Shown here in pieces: positions 52,725 through 61,549 of a stretch of 64,000 bases of DNA (within the stretch, counting starts at the first letter, position 1; every line of letters starts with the position of its first letter). The stretch is from Caldifarciminota bacterium (lineage in GTDB: Bacteria > Hydrothermota > Tepidihabitantia > Tepidihabitantales > CAIPLT01), in contig CAIPLT010000002.1 in the NCBI GenBank assembly GCA_903865935.1, positions 19,356 through 83,355 of the forward strand, given 5' to 3'. The translations under genes were made by a program, and so were the position numbers. A model generated the notes under the pieces. That model saw only the letters and a program-made list of their open reading frames with translations. It was not told where the DNA came from and searched no databases.

Positions 52725-53722
52725 GTATATTTCTAAAATCAATACTTATTTTTGGAGGGTTAGGACTTGGATTAGGTATATTACTCGCGTTTATCAATAG
52801 GAAATTGGCAATCGCAAAAAATATCCAATTAGAAAAAATAATTGAAGCTCTGCCTGGATCTAATTGCGGTGCTTGCGGATTTTCGAGTTGTGAAGTTTAT
52901 GCTGAGAATATTGCAGATGAAAAAATATCAATTGACTCTTGTTTACCGGGCGGAAAAGAAGTTGCTCATGCAATAGGTGAAATTATCGGCAAAGAAGCCA
53001 AATTGCGAGAAGATCAAATTGCAGTCTTAGTCTGTCAGGGTGGCAGAAAAGAATGTTCGGAACGGTTCATTTATGATGGCGGTACTGACTGCCGACAAGC
53101 ATATATACTTCACGGAGGCAATAAAAGTTGTGTGTTTGGATGTGTTGGTTTTGGACATTGCGCTTTGGTCTGTCCGTTTGGTGCCATAAGAATCGGTGAA
53201 AATCATTTACCGATTATTGACGAAAAGCAATGCACTGGCTGTGGTATTTGTGTTAAGGAATGTCCCAAAATGACATTAAAATTAATACCTAGGACAAAAC
53301 TAGTCCATTTAGGCTGCGTATCAAAAGATAAAGGAAATACAGTCAGAAACGTTTGTTCGGTCGGGTGTTTTTCCTGTAGTATATGTATTAAAGCATGTCC
53401 ATACGATGCGCTTAAAATGGAAAATAATTTACCATTAATGGATTTTTCTAAGTGTACTGATTGTGGCATCTGCGTATATCGGTGTCCGACCAATTCATTT
53501 AATGACCGGGCTAACGCAAGACCTTATGCTATGATATCATCTTTATGTAATGGATGTGGAGAGTGTGTAAAAGTTTGCCAGTTTGATGCAATCGAAGGTA
53601 AAATAAACGAACGGCATAAGATCATTATTGCAAAATGTATTGGTTGCGGAGAGTGTTTTAAGATTTGTCCAGTTAAAGCAGTAAAAATGGCAGGGGCTTT
53701 AGGTCATCAGAGAGCAGCTTAA
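52721..53722 (+). CDS. rnfB: Rnf complex subunit RnfB, long ferredoxin-rich form
   Basis: A 333-residue subunit: one N-terminal helix, the Fe-S domain CGACGFSSCEVYA, then a chain of ferredoxin-type motifs: CVFGCVGFGHCALVCP, CTGCGICVKECP, a Cys-rich VGCFSCSICIKACP, CTDCGICVYRCP, CNGCGECVKVCQ and CIGCGECFKICP. Proteobacterial RnfB has two such clusters; long clostridial/acetogen forms have about six, so this resembles the anaerobe type that accepts electrons from ferredoxin. Last gene of the operon. Confidence 0.95.
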   Translation: MSIFLKSILIFGGLGLGLGILLAFINRKLAIAKNIQLEKIIEALPGSNCGACGFSSCEVYAENIADEKISIDSCLPGGKEVAHAIGEIIGKEAKLREDQIAVLVCQGGRKECSERFIYDGGTDCRQAYILHGGNKSCVFGCVGFGHCALVCPFGAIRIGENHLPIIDEKQCTGCGICVKECPKMTLKLIPRTKLVHLGCVSKDKGNTVRNVCSVGCFSCSICIKACPYDALKMENNLPLMDFSKCTDCGICVYRCPTNSFNDRANARPYAMISSLCNGCGECVKVCQFDAIEGKINERHKIIIAKCIGCGECFKICPVKAVKMAGALGHQRAA

Positions 53723-53742
53723 TTTTTGATTATAAAATTTAT

Positions 53743-54570
53743 CTACTTGTAATAAGTATTAAAATCTTTGAGTTTTGTTTGGTAAATTTTATTATTATAT
53801 TCCTGTGCGAAATTCCTAGCATTGTTTCTTGAACCATTATAAAATCGTGTAAAAATTAATGAAAAAATTAATGTTGCATCAACATATTGTTTGTGTTTAT
53901 AAGTATAAACTATCCCAAATACTGATGCAGAGTTGACAAAAAACGACAGCAAACCACTGCCAAATCTACCACAATATATCTCTCCACTACCAGGTATAAT
54001 TGAAGAAAGTACTTGCGACAACAAAACATTTTTTTTAGGCAATTGTGTTATCGCTTTGGTTTCTGAAATTATTGTACTATCTTTCGTTAATGTTGAGTAG
54101 TTTATAACATCATTTGGTTCATGTTCCAGTAGTGCAATATAAATAAGATTTTTATATATTTCTTTCTTCAAGTTTTCTGGTAAGTCACTATTGAATAATA
54201 ATAAATCATTCAATTCCATCTTAGCTTTATATAATTCTCTTTGTTTTATATATAATTGAGATAAATATATTTGTACCGCTTGTGAAATTTGTTTTCTTTG
54301 CGAGTTTAGTTCTTGCAGGATTTTTTCAGCGCGACCCGTTTCATTTGACCCTAAATAAGCCATTACTAATTTTAGTTTTAAATTTTGTAATAGTGAATCG
54401 TTATTAATTTTCGATGCATTAAAAAAGAGATAGCGCTCATATTCAGTCGCTGCATTGTAATAATCACTTTGCTGATAAAGTGAGTCGGCAAATGATAAAG
54501 ATGGTTGAAAAGAAATACCAACAAGATTTTGCGGAAATATTATTAAATTAAGCAGAATAATATATATTAT
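53743..54570 (-). CDS. TPR-like protein with C-terminal membrane domain; probable non-ATG start
   Basis: From ATG 54363 the frame gives 206 residues, but it stays open upstream to 54570 and those codons encode a convincing signal peptide and TPR-like start (KIIYIILLNLIIFPQNLVG, then 'DSLYQQSDYYNAATEYERYL'). No ATG, GTG or TTG occurs there. AGGAG (54583-54579) lies eight bases before an ATA codon at 54570, so ATA is the suggested start; a sequence error is the alternative. The C-terminal region (LSSIIPGSGEIYCGRFGSGL) resembles that of the upstream YidD fusion, making the two paralogues. Function unknown. Confidence 0.55.
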   Translation of the reverse strand: MIYIILLNLIIFPQNLVGISFQPSLSFADSLYQQSDYYNAATEYERYLFFNASKINNDSLLQNLKLKLVMAYLGSNETGRAEKILQELNSQRKQISQAVQIYLSQLYIKQRELYKAKMELNDLLLFNSDLPENLKKEIYKNLIYIALLEHEPNDVINYSTLTKDSTIISETKAITQLPKKNVLLSQVLSSIIPGSGEIYCGRFGSGLLSFFVNSASVFGIVYTYKHKQYVDATLIFSLIFTRFYNGSRNNARNFAQEYNNKIYQTKLKDFNTYYK

Positions 54571-55751
54571 CTTCTAATCTCCTGATAGTCTGGTGTAAAG
54601 CTAAAACCTTCGATATCGCTTTCAATTCTTGACTGGTATTTTCGTACTTGGAATTCGTTATATTCCCGTGCTGCAATATTTGCGCCATAAATGTTGCCAG
54701 CCCAGAAAAAAGCAGTTAAAAAAGTAAATATTGAAAATTTAATTTTTGATTCATCATGGTAATAGTAATAGTCTGCGATTAATCCTGAACCAACAACGGT
54801 CAGAAATGAATATAAGCCATCACCAAGACGACCACTATAAACCTGCCCTGAACCAGGAATTACCGATGAGAATAAAGACGATGCAACGCTATTTCGTTTT
54901 TTAATTCCTTTTCCATCGTATTTGGATAATCGATTCAAAAGTGAATCAGTAGAATAATTTCGGAAAAATTTAGTACCAGCTATAAAATTACGCTCCCGAA
55001 AATAACTAACCCCAGTGAGAATTATCCGTTCTTTATCAAATTGACTATTCACTAAAGTATTCAGCTCATCTCGTGCTTTAACATAATTGCTATTCTCAAA
55101 ATAAGTACGCGCTCGACCATAAGTAAAATAAAAGTTTTTTCCTGTATTAAAATATGTCAGAGCCTGGTTATATTCTTTTATTCTAAGATAACACTCACCT
55201 AACATCAATTGTACATATTCCTTTGCACAATCTTGCGTATCCGCATCAGAAAAAAGTAGTCTTTTATACTCACTGATTGCTCGAACATAATCCTCTGACT
55301 GAAAAAGATAATTAGAAAAATCAAGGTTAGTTTTTGGTTTTTGGTTGTTAGTTTGTAATGAATCAGAAGGTAGAAGATAATCGTTTAGGGTCGCTCCATT
55401 TTGTACCGTGCTAAATCTCTGCCTTACATTTTTAATGTAATGGTTTTCTGGCAGGTCGGAAATTCGATAATCACTAATACCAAAATAATACTTGTCAAAA
55501 TAGCTCCAGGCCGAAGGATTGCAACGTAGTAATCTATCAGCACCTATCATAGAACCTACGAAAAAACCATATTTATTAATACTCTGTCGATAAAATTGCG
55601 AGCAAGTCGGTGAAAAATTACAAATATCCTGCCCTTGCAATGGAGATATAATCTTTTTATAAAAAGTTAAAACCCAGTTAGATGTTACAATTAAAGAATT
55701 TTGTCCAAAACAAACTCCATACAACATAATTATGATTAAAATTTTTCTCAT
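54567..55751 (-). CDS. YidD-domain protein fused to TPR repeats and a C-terminal membrane domain
   Basis: A 394-residue protein. A signal or anchor (MRKILIIIMLYGVCFG) precedes a full YidD-like domain (about 20-110): FYKKIISPLQG, FSPTCSQFYRQSINKYG and RLLRCNPSAW. YidD normally is a stand-alone 70-90-residue factor helping YidC insert membrane proteins. Residues about 140-275 form TPR-like helices; about 285-375 is a hydrophobic domain with SSVIPGSGQVYSGRLGDGL. The downstream gene shares the last two parts. It lies 17 bases after the epimerase gene. Exported YidD plus TPR is an unusual mix; role unknown. Confidence 0.75.
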   Translation of the reverse strand: MRKILIIIMLYGVCFGQNSLIVTSNWVLTFYKKIISPLQGQDICNFSPTCSQFYRQSINKYGFFVGSMIGADRLLRCNPSAWSYFDKYYFGISDYRISDLPENHYIKNVRQRFSTVQNGATLNDYLLPSDSLQTNNQKPKTNLDFSNYLFQSEDYVRAISEYKRLLFSDADTQDCAKEYVQLMLGECYLRIKEYNQALTYFNTGKNFYFTYGRARTYFENSNYVKARDELNTLVNSQFDKERIILTGVSYFRERNFIAGTKFFRNYSTDSLLNRLSKYDGKGIKKRNSVASSLFSSVIPGSGQVYSGRLGDGLYSFLTVVGSGLIADYYYYHDESKIKFSIFTFLTAFFWAGNIYGANIAAREYNEFQVRKYQSRIESDIEGFSFTPDYQEIRR

Positions 55752-55768
55752 GTTAATATTGAAATTAA

Positions 55769-56833
55769 TTAGATTTTTTCGTACTTCAGCAGTATATCAA
55801 CAATTTTCTTACTCGGGTATTTTTGGATAAATTCTTTTCTACGATGAAATTTTGTATAATTTTGCAAAAAATAATTAATTTTTTCGTCATCAAATTTAGA
55901 CAGCATTGATGTTTCATTTAAACCAATTTCACGCTCGGTTCGGTTTCTTAAAATTAAACAAGGAACATTTAAGAAATATGTTTCTTCCTGTAAACCACCA
56001 CCGTCTGATAAAACGAATTCACAGTTTTTCACCAAACTCATGAAATTAACATAATCAAGATATTCAGTTAATTTTATATTCTTGTTCGTTTGTAGCTTTT
56101 CATAAAGGCCATATTGTTTCAATTGATTTTCGCTGGTCTTATGTATTATGTAAGTAACTTTGTATTTCTGTGCAACGGATTCTACCAGTTTCACCGCCTT
56201 TTTGAAACGGTTTTGATTGTAAATAGTTTCCTGCCGATGAATTGCAGCTACTACATATTTATCTTGTTCCGCCATATCAGTCTTGGTTATAAAAGTAGCC
56301 AATGTATCGTATACAGTATTTTGTTCAGTATTGATTATTTTTCCTGGTTCACGACGCAGATTACCAACTGCCCAGTCTGATGGTGCAAATAAAAAATAAG
56401 CGAATTTTGATGAAATTCGGCGAATCATTTCTTCGGGAAATGGATGCATGATGTCAAATGAACGCAGACCCGCTTCGATATGAGCAATTTTCATTGAGTA
56501 AATCTTACCGATAATACATGCTAATAATGTTGACATTGTATCGCCATGTGTTATTAGTATTCGCTCGTTTTTAAAGAACTTATAATTCTTTATTGCATTT
56601 AGAAGACATCTGATAAACCATACTGGCAATTCCCAAAGTTTTACTAAATCCTTTTTACTTTGCCACAAAAACAAATCTGGATGTTTTAACCCGAATTTTT
56701 CTTCTAACTCACGATTTAATACTGGATGTTGGTCGGTTTGTACATATTTATATTGAATCTTTCGGTCTTGTAGTTCTTTCATCACTGGTGCTGTCTTGAC
56801 CAATTGTCCTTTAGTGCCAATTAAAATAATCAA
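55769..56833 (-). CDS. wecB: UDP-N-acetylglucosamine 2-epimerase family protein
   Basis: A 354-residue cytoplasmic enzyme of the non-hydrolysing WecB/MnaA family (GT-B fold), which interconverts UDP-GlcNAc and UDP-ManNAc for surface polysaccharides. Motifs: MIILIGTKGQLVKTAPVM, THGDTMSTLLACI, HIEAGLRSFD and the UDP-binding LSDGGGLQEE, where the common DSGG reads DGGG. TTG start with GGAG seven bases before it. Some WecB relatives are hydrolysing or act on other sugars, so the exact reaction is not certain. Confidence 0.85.
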   Translation of the reverse strand: MIILIGTKGQLVKTAPVMKELQDRKIQYKYVQTDQHPVLNRELEEKFGLKHPDLFLWQSKKDLVKLWELPVWFIRCLLNAIKNYKFFKNERILITHGDTMSTLLACIIGKIYSMKIAHIEAGLRSFDIMHPFPEEMIRRISSKFAYFLFAPSDWAVGNLRREPGKIINTEQNTVYDTLATFITKTDMAEQDKYVVAAIHRQETIYNQNRFKKAVKLVESVAQKYKVTYIIHKTSENQLKQYGLYEKLQTNKNIKLTEYLDYVNFMSLVKNCEFVLSDGGGLQEETYFLNVPCLILRNRTEREIGLNETSMLSKFDDEKINYFLQNYTKFHRRKEFIQKYPSKKIVDILLKYEKI

Positions 56834-56891
56834 TTCCAGACTCCTTTATTATATATATAAAAACATAACAAATTACATTAACTAATTTGAC

Positions 56892-58385
56892 TTATATGAC
56901 CATTAGTATTTTATAATCACTGAACTGCAATGCGGTATCCGGACGAATTTCTAAAGCCATTTGAAACTTTTTAGCAAAATTCGCTAATTGGTCTTGACGA
57001 TCAGTTGTCATAAAGTCATGAACTAAAGGTGAAACCATTATTTTAACTTTTCTCCCTTTTAGCTGGTGGCTCTTTAAAAAAAGCGCATGTTCAATCTTCA
57101 TTGCTATTTCAGTTCTTGATATGACACGCCCCAAGCCTTTACAGATCGGACACAATTCAGTCAGAGTATGTAATAAACCAGGCCTAGTTCGTTCTCGAGT
57201 CATCTCCAAGATACCAAAACGACTTACTTTAGAAAAGTCTGCTTTTGCACGGTCATTTTCCAAACACATCTTTAATTCTCGAACTACGATATCCATTTTC
57301 TTAGAATCTACCATATCGATAAAATCAATAATAATTAATCCGGATAAATCACGTAACCTTATCTGGTGAGCTATTTCGGCGGCTGCTTCAAGGTTTGTCT
57401 GAAATATTAATCTTTCCGGGTCTTCTTCGGACGAAAACTTACCCGAATTAATATCGATTGCGACTAATGCTTCGGTTTGGTCAACCGTAATAAATCCACC
57501 GCTTTTTAACCAAATTTTCCTTTCGATAATTTTTGAGAGTTCTTGTTCAACCTTATAGTGCTCAAAAATTGGTGTAGCGCCTTTGTAGAGCGAAACTCTA
57601 TCTTTAAGACTAGGTGCAATTTTATTTAAATATTCTATCACTCTTTTATATTTTGGTTCGTCATCTACAACCAGCGCATCAACCTCATGTGTAAACATAT
57701 CTCGGACAACTTTGATTAATACATCTGAATCATCATGTAATAATATCGGAGCTTTTTCTTTTTTCGCCTGCAATTCGATATTTGACCATCTGCGCTCTAA
57801 TTCGTAGTATTCATTCTTAACTTCCTGTTCGGATGCAGTTTGGGCGGATGTGCGAATAATTAATCCAACATCCGGTTTTTTTATTCGTTTCGCGAAATCA
57901 CGTAATTTTCCTCGTACTCGGCGTTCGTGTATTCGACGCGATATACCGATTCGAGACGCCCACGGGAAAAAAACCAGATACCGGCCAGGTAATGAAATAT
58001 ATGATGTTATCCGCGCACCTTTTTCACCAATTGGTTCTTTAGTTATCTGGCAAATTATTTCCTGCCCCGGGTTTATTATAAGTGGTTTTATTTCACGCTT
58101 TTTTGTATCGGGTTCGACTTCTAATGTGGATTCATCAAAGATTTCTGACTCGGGTATGTCAGCCAAAGGCAAAAATCCGTTTTTCTTTAATCCTAAATTA
58201 ACAAACGCGCCGCGCAAACCGGTTATGACATTTTCAACCCGTCCTTTATATACTCGTCCCACTAATGTTTTTCTAATATCATGTTCAAGATATAATTCAA
58301 CCAGTTGCGAATTTTCTAAAATTGCAAATCTTATTTCACCTTCGATTGCATTAGTGGCAATTATAATCTCTTTTTTCTGCTTCAT
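56892..58385 (-). CDS. rng: Ribonuclease G/E
   Basis: A 497-residue endoribonuclease of the RNase E/G family, which processes rRNA and starts mRNA decay. S1 domain at about 35-125 (GRVYKGRVENVITGLRGAFV), RNase-H-like and DNase-I-like parts with catalytic Asp residues in VAIDINSGKF and IIIDFIDM, and the zinc-link CPICKGLGR. It lacks the long C-terminal scaffold of E. coli RNase E, so it is RNase G-like. GGAGG before the ATG. It follows the radical SAM/DUF2344 gene, a recurrent pairing. Confidence 0.95.
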   Translation of the reverse strand: MKQKKEIIIATNAIEGEIRFAILENSQLVELYLEHDIRKTLVGRVYKGRVENVITGLRGAFVNLGLKKNGFLPLADIPESEIFDESTLEVEPDTKKREIKPLIINPGQEIICQITKEPIGEKGARITSYISLPGRYLVFFPWASRIGISRRIHERRVRGKLRDFAKRIKKPDVGLIIRTSAQTASEQEVKNEYYELERRWSNIELQAKKEKAPILLHDDSDVLIKVVRDMFTHEVDALVVDDEPKYKRVIEYLNKIAPSLKDRVSLYKGATPIFEHYKVEQELSKIIERKIWLKSGGFITVDQTEALVAIDINSGKFSSEEDPERLIFQTNLEAAAEIAHQIRLRDLSGLIIIDFIDMVDSKKMDIVVRELKMCLENDRAKADFSKVSRFGILEMTRERTRPGLLHTLTELCPICKGLGRVISRTEIAMKIEHALFLKSHQLKGRKVKIMVSPLVHDFMTTDRQDQLANFAKKFQMALEIRPDTALQFSDYKILMVI

Positions 58386-58439
58386 TTATCCTCCGAAATT
58401 TTAATATCATCCAAATGGAATAATCTATAATAAATATTT

Positions 58440-60929
58440 TTACTCATCTTCCATTGGAGATAACATTCTTTCATTTTTAACAACATAAAAATCCTTTCGC
58501 TCGATATTTAAGCATCGGACAATCGCCTCATCCTTTTTGAAAAGTTCTTGCATTATATTGAATAATTTAATTTTTGGGGCAATTGTCAGATTAAATTTTA
58601 CGGTTTGGTTACCGTTTAATTCGATATTTTTAATACTTGCAATGTTTTCTTTTTGTTTTAAAACGTCTTCTTTATCAAATGCCCAAGGGATATCTTTAAT
58701 TTCATATTGAGCAAGATTACATGATTTCCCAAGTGAATCGATTTTTCGATTAATCATTCTTGTATGGATAATTCTCATATCCTTTGGCATAAAAAATCCT
58801 AAATCTCGGACAAGATTACCGTTATATGTACGTGCCATTTCAATATCTAAATATTCTCCACTTGATATTACACCAACTTGCAAAGGGGGACCGAATGAAA
58901 CTATCGGATGAGGAGAAAATCCCTGTGTATAGGCGATTGGAAGTTCAGAGCGACGAAGTGTCCGATATATTGTCCGGACAATATCAAGATGCCCGGCATA
59001 ACGGAATGTTTCACCGACCGAAAATTTTATTCGAAAACGGACATTAGAGAACAAATCTTCAGCGCCAAATGGAAAACATGCTTTAAAATCATCTGATTTT
59101 AAACGGAAATCGTGCTTTGTATCTTCTGTGACATTATCCTTAGCTTGTTGCAGTTCTGCACTTGTTTCTTTGGATATTTCGTCTTTATTCGGGTTTAAAT
59201 CACATCCTTTAACACCACAATTTTGACAAGTAATTTGACAATTTGCAGTTTTTTCACTGCGTTTAGCTTTTTCGTATTCCTGTTTCAGAAACGATTTATC
59301 AACACCAATATGAATAAAATCCCAATTCAATTTTTTGCTGATATCTTTTTCCTTTAAATAATCAGTAGTATTGATATTATTATTCTCAAAGCATTGTTGC
59401 CAGAGACCAATATTAAACTTTTCCGTCCAATCTTGAAATATACCATCTTTATTATAAATATCAAGAATTACTTTATTCAGTTTTTCGTCACCGCGAGCTA
59501 AAATTGCCTGTACAAAAGAAACATCGGGATTTTCCCATTTAGCGTTTATATTACGACGTGTTATCATGTTATGAACAAAACCAATCTTTTCTTTTAGCGT
59601 TTTTGGAGATTCGAAACCAGCCCATTGCAGTGGTGTATGTGGTTTAGGTATAAATGGTGTCAGGCTAAATTTGATTGTTGCTCTAGGTGCAATACGTGAT
59701 GCTTGTTTTACAAATTGTACTAATGCTTCAATGTCAGACTGGTCTTCACCTGGTAAACCGATCATAAAGTAAAGCTTGATGTTACGCCAACCTTTTTCCG
59801 CTGCTGTATTTATTGATGAAAATATGCTATCTTCACTAATATCCTTATTGACAAATGACCTTAACTTATCGCTTGCTGTTTCCGGTGCAAAAGTCAAACC
59901 GGTTTTCTTTATTTCCTGTAAACTCTGAGCTAATTGCATATTAAAATCTTCACCGCGCATTGATGGCAAGGAAATAGCGACCCGTCGTTTTGCCATCTGG
60001 CGTGTCAGTTGGGCGACGAGTTCCTCTAAATACGGGTAGTCAGATGTCGATAACGAAAGCAAAGATACTTCTTCCCAACCAGTAGAACGGATACCGCGCT
60101 CAGCTAACCGCATAATTTCCGCAACTGGTCTCATTCTTAATGGCCGATTAATAATTCCTGCCTGACAGAAACGACAGCCGCGTGTACATCCCCGACTGAT
60201 TTCAACCGTCAACCGATCATGAACTGTTTCACAAATTGGTACCATTGGCGGATATGGAAAGTCCTCTTCTTTTAAATTTAAAATATTACGCTTATTTATT
60301 ATTAACTTTGATGTATCTTGAACTAATGGAACATATACACTTTCGATTTTAGATAGTAGATTTAATAAATCAGCGCGATTTTTCTTATCCCATTGTTCAT
60401 ATACCTGAGCAATTTCAAGTATTACCTCTTCTCCATCACCAATCACAAACGCATCGATATATTCATTTATCGGCAAAGGATTAACGCAACAAGGGCCACC
60501 GGCAATTATTAAAGGGTCTTTGTTTTTGCGCTCTCGACTGAGTAATGGAATTTTCGATAAATCTAATATATATAATATATTTGTGTAAGATAGCTCACTT
60601 TGTAAAGAGAACCCTAAAATATGAAAGTCTTTAAGCGGTCGTTTTGATTCCAGAGAATACAATGGAATATTACTTGATTTCAGTTTCTCACCAAAGTCGA
60701 GCCATGGCGCATATGCTCTTTCCGCAATGATGTTCTTTTGACGGTTTAGTATCGAATAAAGAACCTTCAAACCATAATTAGACATGCCAATTTCATATAC
60801 TTCCGGCATCAAAAGACCAAAATAAATCGGATGGTTTTCTGGTTCTTTGATATAAATATTATACTCACCGCCCGTATATCTAATCGGTTTTGTTACCAAA
60901 GGTAGAATTTTATTTAATTCTTCAGTCAT
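58440..60929 (-). CDS. Radical SAM protein fused to a DUF2344 domain (TIGR03960/TIGR03936)
   Basis: An 829-residue protein. N-terminal B12-binding-like/radical SAM part with CTRGCRFCQAG (Cys-x3-Cys-x2-Cys for the [4Fe-4S] cluster) near residue 250 and LMIGLPGED later. A Cys-rich linker around 560-580 (CQITCQNCGVKGC) may bind another metal. The C-terminal DUF2344 domain begins near FRIKFSVGETFRYAGHLDIV. Family context (next to rng, rplU in many bacteria) hints at ribosome or RNA modification, but the reaction is unknown. First gene of the minus-strand operon. Confidence 0.9.
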   Translation of the reverse strand: MTEELNKILPLVTKPIRYTGGEYNIYIKEPENHPIYFGLLMPEVYEIGMSNYGLKVLYSILNRQKNIIAERAYAPWLDFGEKLKSSNIPLYSLESKRPLKDFHILGFSLQSELSYTNILYILDLSKIPLLSRERKNKDPLIIAGGPCCVNPLPINEYIDAFVIGDGEEVILEIAQVYEQWDKKNRADLLNLLSKIESVYVPLVQDTSKLIINKRNILNLKEEDFPYPPMVPICETVHDRLTVEISRGCTRGCRFCQAGIINRPLRMRPVAEIMRLAERGIRSTGWEEVSLLSLSTSDYPYLEELVAQLTRQMAKRRVAISLPSMRGEDFNMQLAQSLQEIKKTGLTFAPETASDKLRSFVNKDISEDSIFSSINTAAEKGWRNIKLYFMIGLPGEDQSDIEALVQFVKQASRIAPRATIKFSLTPFIPKPHTPLQWAGFESPKTLKEKIGFVHNMITRRNINAKWENPDVSFVQAILARGDEKLNKVILDIYNKDGIFQDWTEKFNIGLWQQCFENNNINTTDYLKEKDISKKLNWDFIHIGVDKSFLKQEYEKAKRSEKTANCQITCQNCGVKGCDLNPNKDEISKETSAELQQAKDNVTEDTKHDFRLKSDDFKACFPFGAEDLFSNVRFRIKFSVGETFRYAGHLDIVRTIYRTLRRSELPIAYTQGFSPHPIVSFGPPLQVGVISSGEYLDIEMARTYNGNLVRDLGFFMPKDMRIIHTRMINRKIDSLGKSCNLAQYEIKDIPWAFDKEDVLKQKENIASIKNIELNGNQTVKFNLTIAPKIKLFNIMQELFKKDEAIVRCLNIERKDFYVVKNERMLSPMEDE

Positions 60930-60939
60930 ATATACATAA

Positions 60940-60961
60940 GTTCAAAGATTATACTTTGAAC
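60940..60961 (-). promoter_or_regulatory. Perfect palindrome over the -10 of the radical SAM gene
   Basis: GTTCAAAG (60940-60947), six-base centre ATTATA, CTTTGAAC (60954-60961). On the minus strand the centre reads TATAAT, a perfect -10 box, 18 bases before the gene's ATG. An 8-6-8 repeat placed on a -10 suggests a repressor operator. The -35 is poor: TCGACA at 14 bases. Confidence 0.6.
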
Positions 60962-61470
60962 GATTATTGTCGATTTCATTGTAATTGTAATTGATAAGAA
61001 AGTCAACCCCAAATCAGATGATTTGCTAAAACCAATTAAATACCTAATGAATGTCTTTTTTTATGGTCTATTGCATATCCTGTTATGTCTCGCGATTTAA
61101 ACCTTAATATAATTCATTTTAGATGCCTGACTATATTTTCATTAAGATAATAGATTGTATGTCCTATTATGTGATATTTTTTAAACATTGCTATATGTTC
61201 TACTATAACTTGTTTTTAAAGTCCTGTTCATAGTGGAACGATGGATGGTCATATATTGGGGGAGATACCTCCCCTATGTAAATAAAATTTAGATTTAAGG
61301 ATATGATATGTATATGATTAGACGACATTTCCGTAGTAAAAAAGTATTACTAATCAGTCATATTTTATTCTACCTATAGGTGGAATTTTCAACCACTCTC
61401 TGAAACCCGTATTTTCCTACGCACTCGGCGGACTCAATGGCGAATTTTTAATAACTTTCTCGTAAAATGA

Positions 61471-61499
61471 TTGACAACCTATTGTTCACAAGTTAAAAT
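61471..61499 (+). promoter_or_regulatory. Promoter of the C25 peptidase gene
   Basis: TTGACA (61471-61476), 17 bases, TAAAAT (61494-61499). The leader is about 45 bases and has CTGGAGG just before the ATG. Confidence 0.65.
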
Positions 61500-61549
61500 T
61501 ATAAGTTGAATATTTATCTTGAAAAAAATCAAACAGCCCTGGAGGCGAA

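Larger units (their letters stand above)
60930..61549. other. Gene-free stretch before the C25 peptidase gene
   Basis: About 620 bases. It holds the palindrome, imperfect repeats of TCCTRTTATG type (61077, 61160, 61196), a hairpin GGGGAG-ATAC-CTCCCC near 61260 without a T run, a 23-codon frame at 61308 with only weak support, and the peptidase promoter. No RNA gene was recognised. Confidence 0.6.

Noticed and set aside
57850..58404. 184-codon frame on the plus strand opposite rng
   Set aside because: Long but antisense to a clear RNase G/E with all its motifs; Arg/Ser/Phe-rich composition typical of an opposite-strand shadow and no ribosome site.
61308..61379. 23-codon frame MYMIRRHFRSKK
   Set aside because: Short, AT-rich, no good ribosome site at the right distance; not supported as a gene.
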